A stretch of 64,000 nucleotides of DNA from Sciscionella marina DSM 45152 (GTDB lineage Bacteria; Actinomycetota; Actinomycetes; Mycobacteriales; Pseudonocardiaceae): contig NZ_KB905414.1 in NCBI RefSeq assembly GCF_000379465.1, forward strand, positions 186,001 to 250,000, read 5' to 3'. Under the pieces are notes generated by a model. The model saw only the letters and a list, made by a program, of their open reading frames with translations. It did not search any database and was not told the origin of the DNA. Both the position numbers and the translations under genes were made by a program. Below, one piece after another: positions 32,881 to 42,034 of this stretch (positions are counted from its first letter, which is position 1; each line of letters starts with the position of its first letter).

Positions 32881-34361
32881 TGATCGACCACACTGTTCGT
32901 ACCTACCGATCCGCCGAGGCGCTGCCGCGCACCGAGCAGCTGGCCTGGAAGCTCGCCGCGGTGGCCACCGATCCGGTTCCGGTCACCGCGGAGGTCACCG
33001 AGATGGTGATCAACCGGGTGATCGACAATGCCGCCGTGGCGGCGGCCGCACTGTCCAGGAGGCCGGTCCGTACGGCGCGCGAGCAGGCCCTTGCCCATCC
33101 CGCAACCCCGGGGGCGGCCGTGTTCGGCGTGCCCGGCCGGTACGGCCCGGAATGGGCCGCGTGGGCGAACGGGGTCGCGGTGCGCGAGCTCGACTACCAC
33201 GACACCTTCCTCGCCGCGGAGTATTCGCACCCCGGCGACAACATCCCGGCGATCCTCGCGGTCGCCCAGCACACCGGGCGCTCCGGGACGGATGTGGTGC
33301 GCGGGATCGCCACCGGATACGAGCTCCAGATCGACCTGGTGCGCGGGATCTGCCTGCACGAGCACAAGATCGACCACATCGCCCACCTCGGGCCGTCGGT
33401 CGCGGGCGGTCTCGGTGCGCTGCTCGGACTGGACACCGAGACCGTGTACCAGGCCATCGGGGCTGCCCTGCACACCACGACGACCACCCGCCAATCCCGC
33501 AAGGGCGAGATCTCCTCGTGGAAAGCCTACGCACCGGCGTTCGCGGGCAAGACCGCGATCGAGGCGATGGACCGGGCAATGCGCGGGGAAGGCGCACCGA
33601 GCCCGATCTACGAGGGCGAGGACGGGGTGATCGCCTGGCTGCTCGGCGGGCCGGAGGCGAGCTACACCGTCGGCCTGCCCGCACCCGGTGAACCCAAGGC
33701 CGCGATCCTGGACAGCTACACCAAACAGCATTCGGCCGAGTACCAGAGTCAGGCGCTGATCGATCTCGCGCGCAGGCTCGGCCCGCGCATCGGAGAGCTC
33801 GGCAAGATCGACCGCGTCGTCATCCACACCAGCCACCACACCCACTACGTCATCGGTTCCGGGGCGGGTGATCCGCAGAAATACGATCCGGAAGCCAGCA
33901 GGGAAACCCTGGATCACTCGATCCCGTACATCTTCGCGGTCGCCCTACAGGACGGCAGCTGGCATCACGAACACTCCTACACGCGCGAGCGCGCGACCCG
34001 CCCGGACACCGTGCGGCTGTGGCAGAAGATCAGCACCGTCGAGGACCCCGAATGGACCCGCCGCTACCACGAACCCGAACCGGCCTTCGGCGGACGCGTG
34101 GAGATCACCCTCGCCGACGGATCCACCCTCACCGACGAGATCGCGGTCGCCGACGCCCACCCGTCCGGTGCCCGCCCGTTCGCCAGGCAGCAGTACACGG
34201 CGAAGTTCCGCGCCCTGGCCGAAGGCGTCGTCACGGAACAGGACCAGGAACGGTTTCTGGACACCGTGACCCGGCTGCCCGAACTCGACGCCGCCGAACT
34301 GGGCGAGCTCGCCCTGCCCGCGGCCCTCGACCCGGCGTCCACGACGAGAGGAATCTTCTGA
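32880..34361 (+). CDS. prpD: 2-methylcitrate dehydratase (MmgE/PrpD family)
   Basis: A 493-residue protein of the MmgE/PrpD family, from the ATG at 32880 in the previous stop (an in-frame GTG lies one codon before). Family segments are [61 protein letters not shown] and [52 protein letters not shown]. It dehydrates 2-methylcitrate in the propionyl-CoA detoxification cycle. It is followed by prpC, but no prpB is present. Confidence 0.94.
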   Translation: MIDHTVRTYRSAEALPRTEQLAWKLAAVATDPVPVTAEVTEMVINRVIDNAAVAAAALSRRPVRTAREQALAHPATPGAAVFGVPGRYGPEWAAWANGVAVRELDYHDTFLAAEYSHPGDNIPAILAVAQHTGRSGTDVVRGIATGYELQIDLVRGICLHEHKIDHIAHLGPSVAGGLGALLGLDTETVYQAIGAALHTTTTTRQSRKGEISSWKAYAPAFAGKTAIEAMDRAMRGEGAPSPIYEGEDGVIAWLLGGPEASYTVGLPAPGEPKAAILDSYTKQHSAEYQSQALIDLARRLGPRIGELGKIDRVVIHTSHHTHYVIGSGAGDPQKYDPEASRETLDHSIPYIFAVALQDGSWHHEHSYTRERATRPDTVRLWQKISTVEDPEWTRRYHEPEPAFGGRVEITLADGSTLTDEIAVADAHPSGARPFARQQYTAKFRALAEGVVTEQDQERFLDTVTRLPELDAAELGELALPAALDPASTTRGIF

Positions 34362-34414
34362 TGCGGCACACCGACAAAATCGCGACCGAGAATCAAACCG
34401 CTTTCCGTATCTGA
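34361..34414 (+). other. Micro-ORF (17 codons) coupled to prpD in the place of prpB
   Basis: An ATG sits in the prpD stop (TGATG) and opens a 17-codon frame ending at 34414; there a second ATG overlaps its stop, again as TGATG. The direct repeat TCTGATGCGG (34357-34366 and 34410-34419) flanks the first frame. It may be a coupling element or the scar of a lost gene. No similarity is recognised. Confidence 0.25.
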
Positions 34415-34444
34415 TGCGGAACGAATTCCGACAAGGGGACACCC

Positions 34445-35554
34445 ATGTCCGCACCAACCGTCCATAAAGGACTAGACGGGGTGGTCGTCGACACCACCAC
34501 CATCTCCGAGGTCAACTCGGACACCAACTCGCTGACCTATCGGGGCTACCCGGTGCAGGACCTCGCCGCGAACGCCAGCTTCGAACAGGTCGCCCACCTG
34601 CTCTGGCACGGCGAGCTCCCGACCGGGGAACAACTGGCCACCCAGCAACGAATCGAACGCGCCCACCGCGCACTGCCCCGGGATGTGGTCGCCACACTGC
34701 TCGCCCTGCCGGAGATCGCGCACCCGATGGACATGCTGCGCACCGCGGTCAGCATCCTCGGCGCGGAAGACCCGAATACGGACAACACCCCCGAGGCCGG
34801 CCACGCGAAGGCGCTGCGGTTGTTCGCCGCCCTGCCGAGCATGGTCGCGCTGACCCAGCGCCGCCGCCACGGCTTGCTCCCGCTCGCCCCGCGCGAGGAC
34901 CTCGGCTATGCGGAGAACTTCCTGTACCTGACCTTCGGCACGGTCCCGGAACCGGCCATCGTCCATGCCTTCGAGACCTCGCTGATCCTCTACGCCGAGC
35001 ACAGCTTCAACGCCTCCACCTTCACCTCCCGCGTGGTGACCTCCACCCTCTCCGACCTCTACAGCGCGGTCACCGCGGCCATCGGGGCGCTGAAAGGACC
35101 CCTGCACGGCGGCGCCAACGAAGCGGTATCGGCCACCTTCGAGGAAATCGGCGCGGCCGCGAACGCGGAACCCTGGCTGGACCGCACACTGGCCGAGAAG
35201 CGCAAGGTCATGGGCTTCGGGCACCGGGTCTACAAACACGGCGACTCCCGGGTCCCGATGATGCGCCGCGCCCTGCAGACCGTGGCCGAACTACGGGACG
35301 GACACCGGCTGCTCGATCTCTACGAAGCGTTGGCCGGGGCCGTACACGCGCGCACCGGGCTGCACCCCAATCTCGACTACCCGGCCGGTCCCGCTTATCA
35401 CCTCATGGGCTTCGACACGCCGGTGTTCACACCGATCTTCGTCGCCGCCCGGATCACCGGCTGGACGGCGCACATCAACGAGCAGCTCGCGGCGAACAGC
35501 CTGATCCGCCCCTCGAGCACCTACACCGGCCTTCCCCCGCGCACCATGCACTGA
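34445..35554 (+). CDS. prpC: 2-methylcitrate synthase
   Basis: A 369-residue citrate-synthase-family protein of the short type I/II class used for propionyl-CoA. Active-site segments are AEHSFNASTF, GPLHGGANEAV (catalytic His) and GFGHRVYKHGDSR, with Asp in NLDYPAGPAYHLMGF. It condenses propionyl-CoA with oxaloacetate, and PrpD follows. Operon context next to prpD and PrpR supports 2-methylcitrate rather than citrate synthesis. The 83-bp gap from prpD holds two micro-frames. Confidence 0.93.
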   Translation: MSAPTVHKGLDGVVVDTTTISEVNSDTNSLTYRGYPVQDLAANASFEQVAHLLWHGELPTGEQLATQQRIERAHRALPRDVVATLLALPEIAHPMDMLRTAVSILGAEDPNTDNTPEAGHAKALRLFAALPSMVALTQRRRHGLLPLAPREDLGYAENFLYLTFGTVPEPAIVHAFETSLILYAEHSFNASTFTSRVVTSTLSDLYSAVTAAIGALKGPLHGGANEAVSATFEEIGAAANAEPWLDRTLAEKRKVMGFGHRVYKHGDSRVPMMRRALQTVAELRDGHRLLDLYEALAGAVHARTGLHPNLDYPAGPAYHLMGFDTPVFTPIFVAARITGWTAHINEQLAANSLIRPSSTYTGLPPRTMH

Positions 35555-35576
35555 ACAGTCAAGGAGGAAACCGAAC

Positions 35577-36137
35577 ATGGCCTGGACAACGCTCCGCGAG
35601 CACGGGCTGACCGGTCTACTCGGCGGTATCGCCACCCAGCTGATCGCGACCGAGGCGATGCACCACCAGCTCGGCTGGGACCGCAACGCACCTTCGCTGT
35701 ACCGGGTGTTCAGCAGGAACACCCCCGAGCGCTGCTGGGTCGAACAACTGCCCCTCGACCGGCACCCGGCACGACTGTGTGCCGAACTCGACCAGTTGCG
35801 CGACACCGAGCCGGACATCACGCAGCATCGCGCCTGGCCACCGGTGGCACACATCCTGGTGCTCGAGGGATGGTCACGGGAATACCGGGCCGATTCGGTG
35901 GACCAAGCCGAGCGGCTGCGCGCCGCACGAGACCACGCCGACCTACCCGGCAGCGTGGAGGTTCGCGAAGCCGTTGCGGTTACCGAGGATCGACAGCTCC
36001 AGCTGCACCGGCAGCGCGGTTGCCGGCCGCTGTTCAGCTGCCGGTCCCTTGCCGAGGAACCAGGGGTGCACCTGGCGGGCGATCTGCTCGCCCGGCTTCG
36101 CGTCCTGCACTGCTCGACGATCGCAGTGCCCTCATGA
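35577..36137 (+). CDS. Hypothetical protein downstream of prpC (186 aa)
   Basis: An AAGGAGG ribosome site precedes the ATG, only 22 bp after prpC, so it is likely co-transcribed. The composition is that of a genuine soluble protein: MAWTTLREHGLTGLLGGIATQLIATEAMHHQLGW... with no hydrophobic helix long enough to be a clear membrane segment. Five Cys (positions 53, 68, 144, 149 and 178) are scattered. I do not recognise the family. The role in propionate metabolism is a guess from position only. Confidence 0.6.
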   Translation: MAWTTLREHGLTGLLGGIATQLIATEAMHHQLGWDRNAPSLYRVFSRNTPERCWVEQLPLDRHPARLCAELDQLRDTEPDITQHRAWPPVAHILVLEGWSREYRADSVDQAERLRAARDHADLPGSVEVREAVAVTEDRQLQLHRQRGCRPLFSCRSLAEEPGVHLAGDLLARLRVLHCSTIAVPS

Positions 36138-36285
36138 CGCGAAATTCGAATGTGACCGACATCTCTCCGACGTTCGTGGCAGGGCGGAAATCGCTGTTGG
36201 TGCGGTGCATATGACCGACCGCTGACGAGATATTCACCCCTGCACCTATTTGCGGACAGCGGATGAGGCAGTAGCCTGTGGAATT

Positions 36286-36484
36286 GCTGGTGGTTCGCCG
36301 GAACCGGTGAGCAACAACGGATTCGGCGAGGCAAGAGGGAACCCGGTGCGATTCCGGGACTGCCCCGCAGCGGTAAGCGGAAACGAAAACCGCGAAAGGC
36401 ACTGGGCCCGCACGGGCCTGGGAAGCCGCGGTGAGTAGGAACCCCGGGACCGGGAATGTCCGTGAGTCCGAAGACCTGCCACCG
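36286..36484 (+). promoter_or_regulatory. Cobalamin riboswitch upstream of metE
   Basis: The region has the class I cobalamin riboswitch hallmarks: the AGGGAACCCGGTG..ATTCCGGG box, the core ACTGCCCCGCAGCGGTAAG, GGAAGCCGCGGTGAGTAGGA, and the B12 box ending GTCCGAAGACCTGCC (36466-36480). The ends GGTGG and CCACC can form the closing P1 stem. The expression platform lies between 36485 and the metE ribosome site. Adenosylcobalamin should reduce metE expression. Confidence 0.95.
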
Positions 36485-36626
36485 GTACGTTCCGCAGCGT
36501 GCGGAGCGGTGTCCGAGGCCTCGCGGGAGGGCACTCCGGGCGATTCGTGGCGCGCGCCTTGCCCACGGTCGGCGGAAAATCCGTGTGGCCCCGGTCGGTT
36601 TGTTTCGTCGACCTGAGGAGAGGGCG

Positions 36627-38912
36627 TTGACCAGCAGCATCGGATCGACCGTCTTGGGATATCCCCGAATCGGCCCCAACCGCGAACTCAAGCGGGCCCT
36701 GGAGCGGTACTGGTCGTCCCGTATCGAGGAGGCAGAGCTACGCGGGGTCGCCCAGGCACTGCGCAAGGACACCTGGCTCTCGCTGCGCGATGCCGGACTG
36801 GACTCGGTTCCCGGCAACACGTTTTCCTACTACGACCAGATGCTGGACACGGCGGTGACCTTCGGGGCGATTCCGGAGCGTTACACGAAGCTGGGTCTCG
36901 GCTCGCTCGACACCTATTTCGCGATGGCCCGCGGCGTGGAGTCGGTTCCGCCGCTGGAAATGACGAAATGGTTCGACACCAACTACCACTATCTGGTTCC
37001 CGAAATCGGTCCGAAGACGAGCTTCTCCGTCCACGACAGGACCGTGCTCGAACAATACCGGGAAGCCGAAAAACTCGGCGTCACCACACGACCGGTACTC
37101 GTCGGCCCGCTGACTTTCCTGCTACTCGCCAAACCCGCCGCGGACGCCGGTGACGGATTCAAGCCGCTCGACAAACTCGACGCGCTGCTCGAACGCTATG
37201 TGGAACTGCTCGGCGAACTGCACGCGGCCGGGGTCGAATGGGTACAGCTGGACGAGCCCGCCTTCGCCGCCGACCGGACCGCGGACGAGCTCGCCGCGCT
37301 GCGCCGCGCCTACGACACGATCGGCAAGCTCGGCAACCGCCCCAAGATCCTGCTCACCGAATACTTCGGTGAGCTCGGCGAGGCGCTCCCGGCGTTCGCC
37401 GAGGCCCCCGTCGAAGCGATCAGCCTGGACCTCGTCGCGGGCACGGACGCGCTGGACAAGCTGGCGAAAACCGGGGCGCTGAAAAAGAAGACGGTCGTCG
37501 CCGGGGTCGTCGACGGGCGCAACATCTGGCGCACCGACGTCGACCAGGCACTCGATGTCCTCGACAAGGCCGGGAAAGCGGTCGGTGAGCTCGCGGTCGG
37601 CACCTCCTGCTCGCTGTTGCACGTCCCCTACGACGTGACGGCCGAGGAGATCGATCCCCAGGTGAAGACCTGGCTGGCGTTCGCCGCGCAGAAGGTTCGC
37701 GAGGTCGTCCTGCTCGGCAAGGCGGCGCGCCAGGGCAAGGACGCCGTCGCCGCGGAACTCGCCGAGGCGCGGGCGCCCATCACCGACCGGGCCGGAGCCG
37801 ACCGGGTGCGCGACAAGGCCGTGCGGTCCCGGCTGGCGGCGCTGAGCCCCGAGGACACCGAACGCGCTCCGTACGAGCAACGGCGGACCGCGCAGCAGAA
37901 GGCACTCGGGCTTCCGGTGCTGCCGACCACCACGATCGGTTCCTTCCCGCAGACCACCGATGTGCGCAAGGCACGCGCCGCGCTGCGCAAGGGCGAGATC
38001 GACCAAGCCGCCTACGAGCAGCGGATGCGCGAGGAGATCGGCCGCGTCGTCGGTTTGCAGGAAGCGATCGGCCTGGACGTGCTGGTGCACGGCGAACCCG
38101 AACGAAACGACATGGTGCAGTACTTCTCCGAGCACCTCGAAGGGTTCATCAGCACCGCCAACGGCTGGGTGCAGTCCTACGGATCGCGCTGCGTCCGCCC
38201 GCCGATCCTGTTCGGCGACGTCTCCCGTCCCAAGCCGATGACCGTCGAATGGGCCTCCTACGCGCAGGGACTCACCCAGAAAGCGCTCAAGGGCATGCTC
38301 ACCGGACCGGTGACCATCCTGGCCTGGTCCTTCGTCCGGGACGACCAGCCGATCGCCGACACCGCCAAACAGGTCGCTCTCGCCATCCGCGACGAGGTCG
38401 GCGATCTCGAAAGCGCCGGGATCGGCGTCGTCCAGGTCGACGAACCCGCACTGCGCGAACTGCTGCCTCTGCGCTCGGCAGAGCACCAGGAATACCTCGA
38501 CTGGGCCGTCACCGCGTTCCGGCTGGCCACCTCCGGTGTGCAGGACCGCACTCAGATCCACACGCACCTGTGCTACTCCGAGTTCGGCGATGTCATCAAC
38601 GCCATCGTCGCCCTCGAAGCCGATGTCACCAGCATCGAGGCCGCGCGCTCCCGGATGGAAGTACTCGAGGACCTCAACGCCGTCGGCTTCGCCCGCGGCG
38701 TCGGGCCCGGGGTGTACGACATCCATTCACCGCGCGTGCCCAGCACCGAAGAAGTCACGGGGCTGCTGCGCGCCGCCCTCGACGCCGTGCCCGCCGACCG
38801 GCTGTGGGTCAACCCCGACTGCGGCCTCAAGACACGCGGCTACCAGGAAGTCGAAGCCGCGCTGAAGCACATCGTCGACGCCACCAAAACGGCGCGGTCC
38901 ACAACCGGGTAA
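36627..38912 (+). CDS. metE: Cobalamin-independent methionine synthase
   Basis: A 761-residue MetE from a TTG at 36627, chosen because the family begins [25 protein letters not shown] and GAGGAGAGGG precedes it; the frame is open upstream but that part overlaps the riboswitch. The N-terminal barrel and the C-terminal catalytic barrel are complete. Zinc ligands fall in [10 protein letters not shown] and [11 protein letters not shown]. It transfers a methyl group from 5-methyltetrahydropteroyl-triglutamate to homocysteine without B12. The preceding cobalamin riboswitch implies that this cell also makes or imports B12 and has a MetH elsewhere. Confidence 0.96.
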   Translation: MTSSIGSTVLGYPRIGPNRELKRALERYWSSRIEEAELRGVAQALRKDTWLSLRDAGLDSVPGNTFSYYDQMLDTAVTFGAIPERYTKLGLGSLDTYFAMARGVESVPPLEMTKWFDTNYHYLVPEIGPKTSFSVHDRTVLEQYREAEKLGVTTRPVLVGPLTFLLLAKPAADAGDGFKPLDKLDALLERYVELLGELHAAGVEWVQLDEPAFAADRTADELAALRRAYDTIGKLGNRPKILLTEYFGELGEALPAFAEAPVEAISLDLVAGTDALDKLAKTGALKKKTVVAGVVDGRNIWRTDVDQALDVLDKAGKAVGELAVGTSCSLLHVPYDVTAEEIDPQVKTWLAFAAQKVREVVLLGKAARQGKDAVAAELAEARAPITDRAGADRVRDKAVRSRLAALSPEDTERAPYEQRRTAQQKALGLPVLPTTTIGSFPQTTDVRKARAALRKGEIDQAAYEQRMREEIGRVVGLQEAIGLDVLVHGEPERNDMVQYFSEHLEGFISTANGWVQSYGSRCVRPPILFGDVSRPKPMTVEWASYAQGLTQKALKGMLTGPVTILAWSFVRDDQPIADTAKQVALAIRDEVGDLESAGIGVVQVDEPALRELLPLRSAEHQEYLDWAVTAFRLATSGVQDRTQIHTHLCYSEFGDVINAIVALEADVTSIEAARSRMEVLEDLNAVGFARGVGPGVYDIHSPRVPSTEEVTGLLRAALDAVPADRLWVNPDCGLKTRGYQEVEAALKHIVDATKTARSTTG

Positions 38913-38916
38913 AGAC

Positions 38917-38961
38917 GTGTGGCCGGGGCGGTCTCCTCGAACTCGCCGGCCCCGGCCACAC
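38917..38961 (+). terminator. Strong hairpin terminator after metE
   Basis: GTGTGGCCGGGGC (38917-38929) and its perfect reverse complement GCCCCGGCCACAC (38949-38961) form a 13-bp stem with a 19-base loop, starting 5 bp after the metE stop. No T-tract follows, as is usual in actinomycetes. Confidence 0.8.
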
Positions 38962-39340
38962 CACCCGGAGATCCAGCACGTCCCCGATGCATGCGGTCGC
39001 TTCGACATCCGGCCGGATCACGGTCCCGGCGATCCGGAACACGTCGCCCCGGGGCGACATTTCCCTTGGCGCAAACCGATTCTTTCCCGGACCCGGACAA
39101 CCGGCGGGTGCAGACAGAGGTATCGGAGTAGTGCCGGTGTCGTTCCTGTGAACAGTGAGCCAGGCTGCTGCGGTTGCGGAAGCGCCACCGCTATTACATT
39201 CTGTGGTGTCCCCTCGTCGAACAGGAGTGGGTGTGGACAGCCACGAATGCCATTACGAAACAACCGGTGCGCACACCCCGTCGAGCACCGCGCGGCGAAA
39301 GACCGCTCCCGGCGCCGAACCGGGAGCGGCCGCGGTAGCG
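38962..39340. other. Gap after the metE terminator
   Basis: Open frames here are Arg/Pro/Ser-rich and unsupported. I see no gene or clear promoter. Confidence 0.4.
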
Positions 39341-39775
39341 GGACTCATGCCGAATGGTCTGTGCCAGGGCGGCTACGGTCCGAGAGCCGAAGGCTGGTGC
39401 CAGCGCCCCTACGAACATCCCGCCGCGGGCCGGGGTACGGCCCATTCGGTTCTCGGCGTGCCGGCGCGCGAACGGGAGCCGGTGCGCGGTTCGCGCGCGA
39501 TACTCACCGTGAACCACGGCGATCGTGGTTTCGACTGCCCAGGATGCGCCTGGCCGGATGACGACCCGTACGCGGAAGTACTCGGCGGGCTGCACCACAT
39601 CGCCATCTCGGTGGAACCCGGACAGTGGCACCGCCTGGTCGCCAAGCTCGACGAGGCGGGGATCGAACACGAGATGCACAGTAAGGTTTCGGTGTATTCC
39701 CGTGATCCGGACGGCGCACGCATCGAGCCGATCTCCGATCCGCTCGGCGAGATGTACGGCGACACTGTCCGGTGA
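39341..39775 (+). pseudogene. Chimeric relic: formate dehydrogenase-type N-terminus joined to a VOC-domain C-terminus
   Basis: Within one open frame, about 39398-39562 encodes a segment (YEHPAAGRG...EPVRGSRAILTVN...GFDCPGCAWPDD) that resembles the N-terminus of FdhF-type molybdopterin oxidoreductases, where F/H-x-C-x-x-C-A-W is conserved. From 39563 the frame runs directly into LHHIAISVEPGQWHRLVAKLDEAG...SRDPDGARIEPISDPLGEMYG, the C-terminal half of a glyoxalase/VOC protein. Neither family is normally joined this way and both are incomplete, so a deletion that fused two genes is likely. The frame may start earlier, at 39155. Confidence 0.6.
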
Positions 39776-39942
39776 CCGCGATACGCGACGCCGCCCTCCG
39801 GCGGGGACTGAGTGTCCGGGAGACGGAGTCCATCAAGGTCCGGTCCGCACGGGATCGCGGTACCGATCAATGCGTTCAACCGCATCTCCATCCTCAGTGA
39901 ACATCCGGTGCGCCCACGCGATTCCGCGGGAAAGTTGATCCG

Positions 39943-40986
39943 ATGAGCAATCTCGACGAACATCCCCACCTGTCGGTACTCGATTCCGGGCAGCCGTGCA
40001 CGGCGGTCGATATCCTCGAGCCGCGCCTGGTCCCGCTGGGCGGGCCACGCGCCATGACCGTGTACCGGACCTTGCCGCAACGGACCCGCTCGCTGGTGGG
40101 TGCCTGGTGTTTCCTCGATCATTACGGGCCCGACGACGTCTCGGCCACCGGCGGCATGCAGGTACCGAGGCATCCGCACACCGGCCTGGCAACGGTCTCG
40201 TGGCTGTTCACCGGCCGCATCGACCATCTGGACTCCGGCGGGAACACGGCCGCGGTACTGCCCGGCGAGCTGAACCTCATGATCGCCGGACAAGGCATCA
40301 CCCACCAGGAGATCAGCAGCGATGACACCCGCACCCTGCACGGCGTCCAGCTCTGGTACGCACTTCCCGAGGCAACGCGATTCACCGAGAACGGATTCGA
40401 GCACTACACGCCGGAGCCCGTGCATGCACCTGGCCTGACCGCACGGATCTTTCTCGGCGAACTGCTCGGTTCGGTTTCCCCGGTCGCCACCCGCACCCCC
40501 GAACTGCTCGGTGCCGAACTGCTGCTGGACCCCGGCGCATCGGTATTCCTGAACGTCCGGGCCGACTTCGAATACGGGCTGCTCGCCGAGACCGGGGAGA
40601 TCACGGTCAACCAGATCCGCGCGGAACACCGCAGCCTGGCTTATGTGCCACCGGGCGCGGACACGCTCAGCCTCACCGCGGGTCCCGAGGGCGCACGTGC
40701 GGTGCTGCTCGGCGGGATCCCGCTCGACGAGCAGATCGTCATGTGGTGGAACTTCGTCGCTCGCAGCCACGAGGAGATCGCCGAATTCCGCCGCCGCTAC
40801 CAAGCCGAGCTCGGGTTCGAAGCCGGGCATCCGGCAGACGCCGGTAAACCCTCGCTGTTCGGACGGTTCCCGAGCGGCCAGCGGCCACCGCTTCCCGCAC
40901 CCGAGCTGCCCGCGGTACGGCTGCGGCCACGCGGACAGAACCACACCGGTACCGAGAACACACCCGGGCAGGGAAGGCGATCATGA
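39943..40986 (+). CDS. Pirin family protein
   Basis: A 347-residue bicupin protein. The pirin N-terminal metal-binding motif is PRHPHTGLATVSWLFTGRIDHLDSGGN, and ITHQEIS supplies a further His and Glu. Most bacterial pirins bind Fe and several have quercetinase-like dioxygenase activity; function here is unknown. Its stop overlaps the start of a GNAT gene (ATGA). C-terminus is a Pro/Arg-rich tail. Confidence 0.9.
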   Translation: MSNLDEHPHLSVLDSGQPCTAVDILEPRLVPLGGPRAMTVYRTLPQRTRSLVGAWCFLDHYGPDDVSATGGMQVPRHPHTGLATVSWLFTGRIDHLDSGGNTAAVLPGELNLMIAGQGITHQEISSDDTRTLHGVQLWYALPEATRFTENGFEHYTPEPVHAPGLTARIFLGELLGSVSPVATRTPELLGAELLLDPGASVFLNVRADFEYGLLAETGEITVNQIRAEHRSLAYVPPGADTLSLTAGPEGARAVLLGGIPLDEQIVMWWNFVARSHEEIAEFRRRYQAELGFEAGHPADAGKPSLFGRFPSGQRPPLPAPELPAVRLRPRGQNHTGTENTPGQGRRS

Positions 40987-41345
40987 CCGAAAACCGCTTC
41001 GAGGTACGCGAACGACCCGAAGAGTCGCGTTATGTACTCATCGATCTCGACGCCGCGGGCCCGGCCCGGAACGCCATCGGCGAGGAATCCTACGTCGATG
41101 TGGAGAACCCCGGAAGCACCCATCGCGTGTTGTTCCACACCGGCGTCTCCGAGGAGTACGGCGGGCGGGGACTCGCCGCATTCCTGGTGCGCACTGTCGT
41201 CGAAGACGCCATCGCCAAGGGATACGGCATCGTTCCGGTCTGCCCCTATGTCGCCGCGTGGCTACCGAAACATCCCGAGTACGCCGGGCATGTCGTCACA
41301 CCCGATCCCGAGCATCATCGCGCGGTGCACGCACAGCAGGGGTGA
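40983..41345 (+). CDS. GNAT family N-acetyltransferase (YjdJ-like)
   Basis: A 120-residue protein of the short acetyltransferase type: ESRYVLIDLDAAGPARNAIGEESYVDVEN..., with acetyl-CoA loop VSEEYGGRGLAAFLVRTVVEDA and IVPVCPYVAAWLPKHPEY at the end. This PVCPYV...HPEY form is common in small bacterial GNATs of unknown substrate. It is translationally coupled to the pirin gene. Confidence 0.85.
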   Translation: MTENRFEVRERPEESRYVLIDLDAAGPARNAIGEESYVDVENPGSTHRVLFHTGVSEEYGGRGLAAFLVRTVVEDAIAKGYGIVPVCPYVAAWLPKHPEYAGHVVTPDPEHHRAVHAQQG

Positions 41346-41376
41346 CCGGCCCTGCCCGGTAGGGAACGGGTGTCGA

Positions 41377-41952
41377 TCATTTCACCGATCCGGAGTTCTT
41401 GCGCTGGCCGGCCTGGAAGCGCGCCTTCTTCTGCCGGTTCCCGCATGTGTTCATGTCGCACCATTTGCGGGTGCGACTCTGGCTGGTGTCGAAGAAGGCG
41501 GCCTGACAGGTCGGTGAGGCGCACAAGGCCAGCCTTCCGTCTCGTTCGCCTGCGATGATGCTGACCGCGTCGGCGGCGATCACGCTGAGGGCATCCTCCA
41601 CGCGGGACGCCGAGCCGAGCCGCCATCGCCGATCGCCCTCGGGCGTCAGTACGGCCGCGGCCCGCCCCTGAATGCTGCGGTCGTTGATGATCCGGACAGC
41701 AGGCGCGGGAAGCGGATCCGCGACCGCGGCCGCGGTCGCGGCGGCGTGCATCGCCTCCCGCAGTTCCCTGGCGAGTTCGAGCTGGGCGGCGGTACACGAA
41801 TCCACCGCGAGGCCGCTCACCGCCAGCCAGTCGACGAGTCGCCGCGGCGTGGGAATGCGCTCCACGGCATCGCCACGGCGCTCCGTCAGCGTCGCCGTGA
41901 AGCTGGTCGCCAGCACGGTACCGAGACGGAAGTCAGGGAACTCAGCACGCAT
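41377..41952 (-). CDS. CGNR zinc-finger transcriptional regulator (ABATE domain)
   Basis: A 191-residue protein. Residues about 1-140 form the ABATE (putative stress-induced regulator) domain. The C-terminal zinc finger reads CASPTCQAAFFDTSQSRTRKWCDMNTCGNRQK: four Cys and the CGNR signature. Such proteins are DNA-binding one-component regulators. It is divergent from an epoxide hydrolase gene, and two near-identical 18-bp repeats in the short gap (41954-42013) are good candidates for its operators. Confidence 0.9.
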   Translation of the reverse strand: MRAEFPDFRLGTVLATSFTATLTERRGDAVERIPTPRRLVDWLAVSGLAVDSCTAAQLELARELREAMHAAATAAAVADPLPAPAVRIINDRSIQGRAAAVLTPEGDRRWRLGSASRVEDALSVIAADAVSIIAGERDGRLALCASPTCQAAFFDTSQSRTRKWCDMNTCGNRQKKARFQAGQRKNSGSVK

Positions 41953-41953
41953 G

Positions 41954-42013
41954 GAACCACCTTAGCCGGTTGCACACCGAGATACCGGCATGCTAGAACC
42001 ATCTTAGCCGGTT
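41954..42013. promoter_or_regulatory. Twin 18-bp direct repeats in the CGNR/epoxide hydrolase gap
   Basis: GAACCACCTTAGCCGGTT (41954-41971) and GAACCATCTTAGCCGGTT (41996-42013) differ at one base and start 42 bp apart, exactly four helical turns. Each has the arms AACC and GGTT at its ends. They almost fill the 82-bp gap between divergent genes, which supports autoregulation by the CGNR protein. Confidence 0.7.
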
Positions 42014-42034
42014 CTTCCTAGGTCAGGAGGTTTC

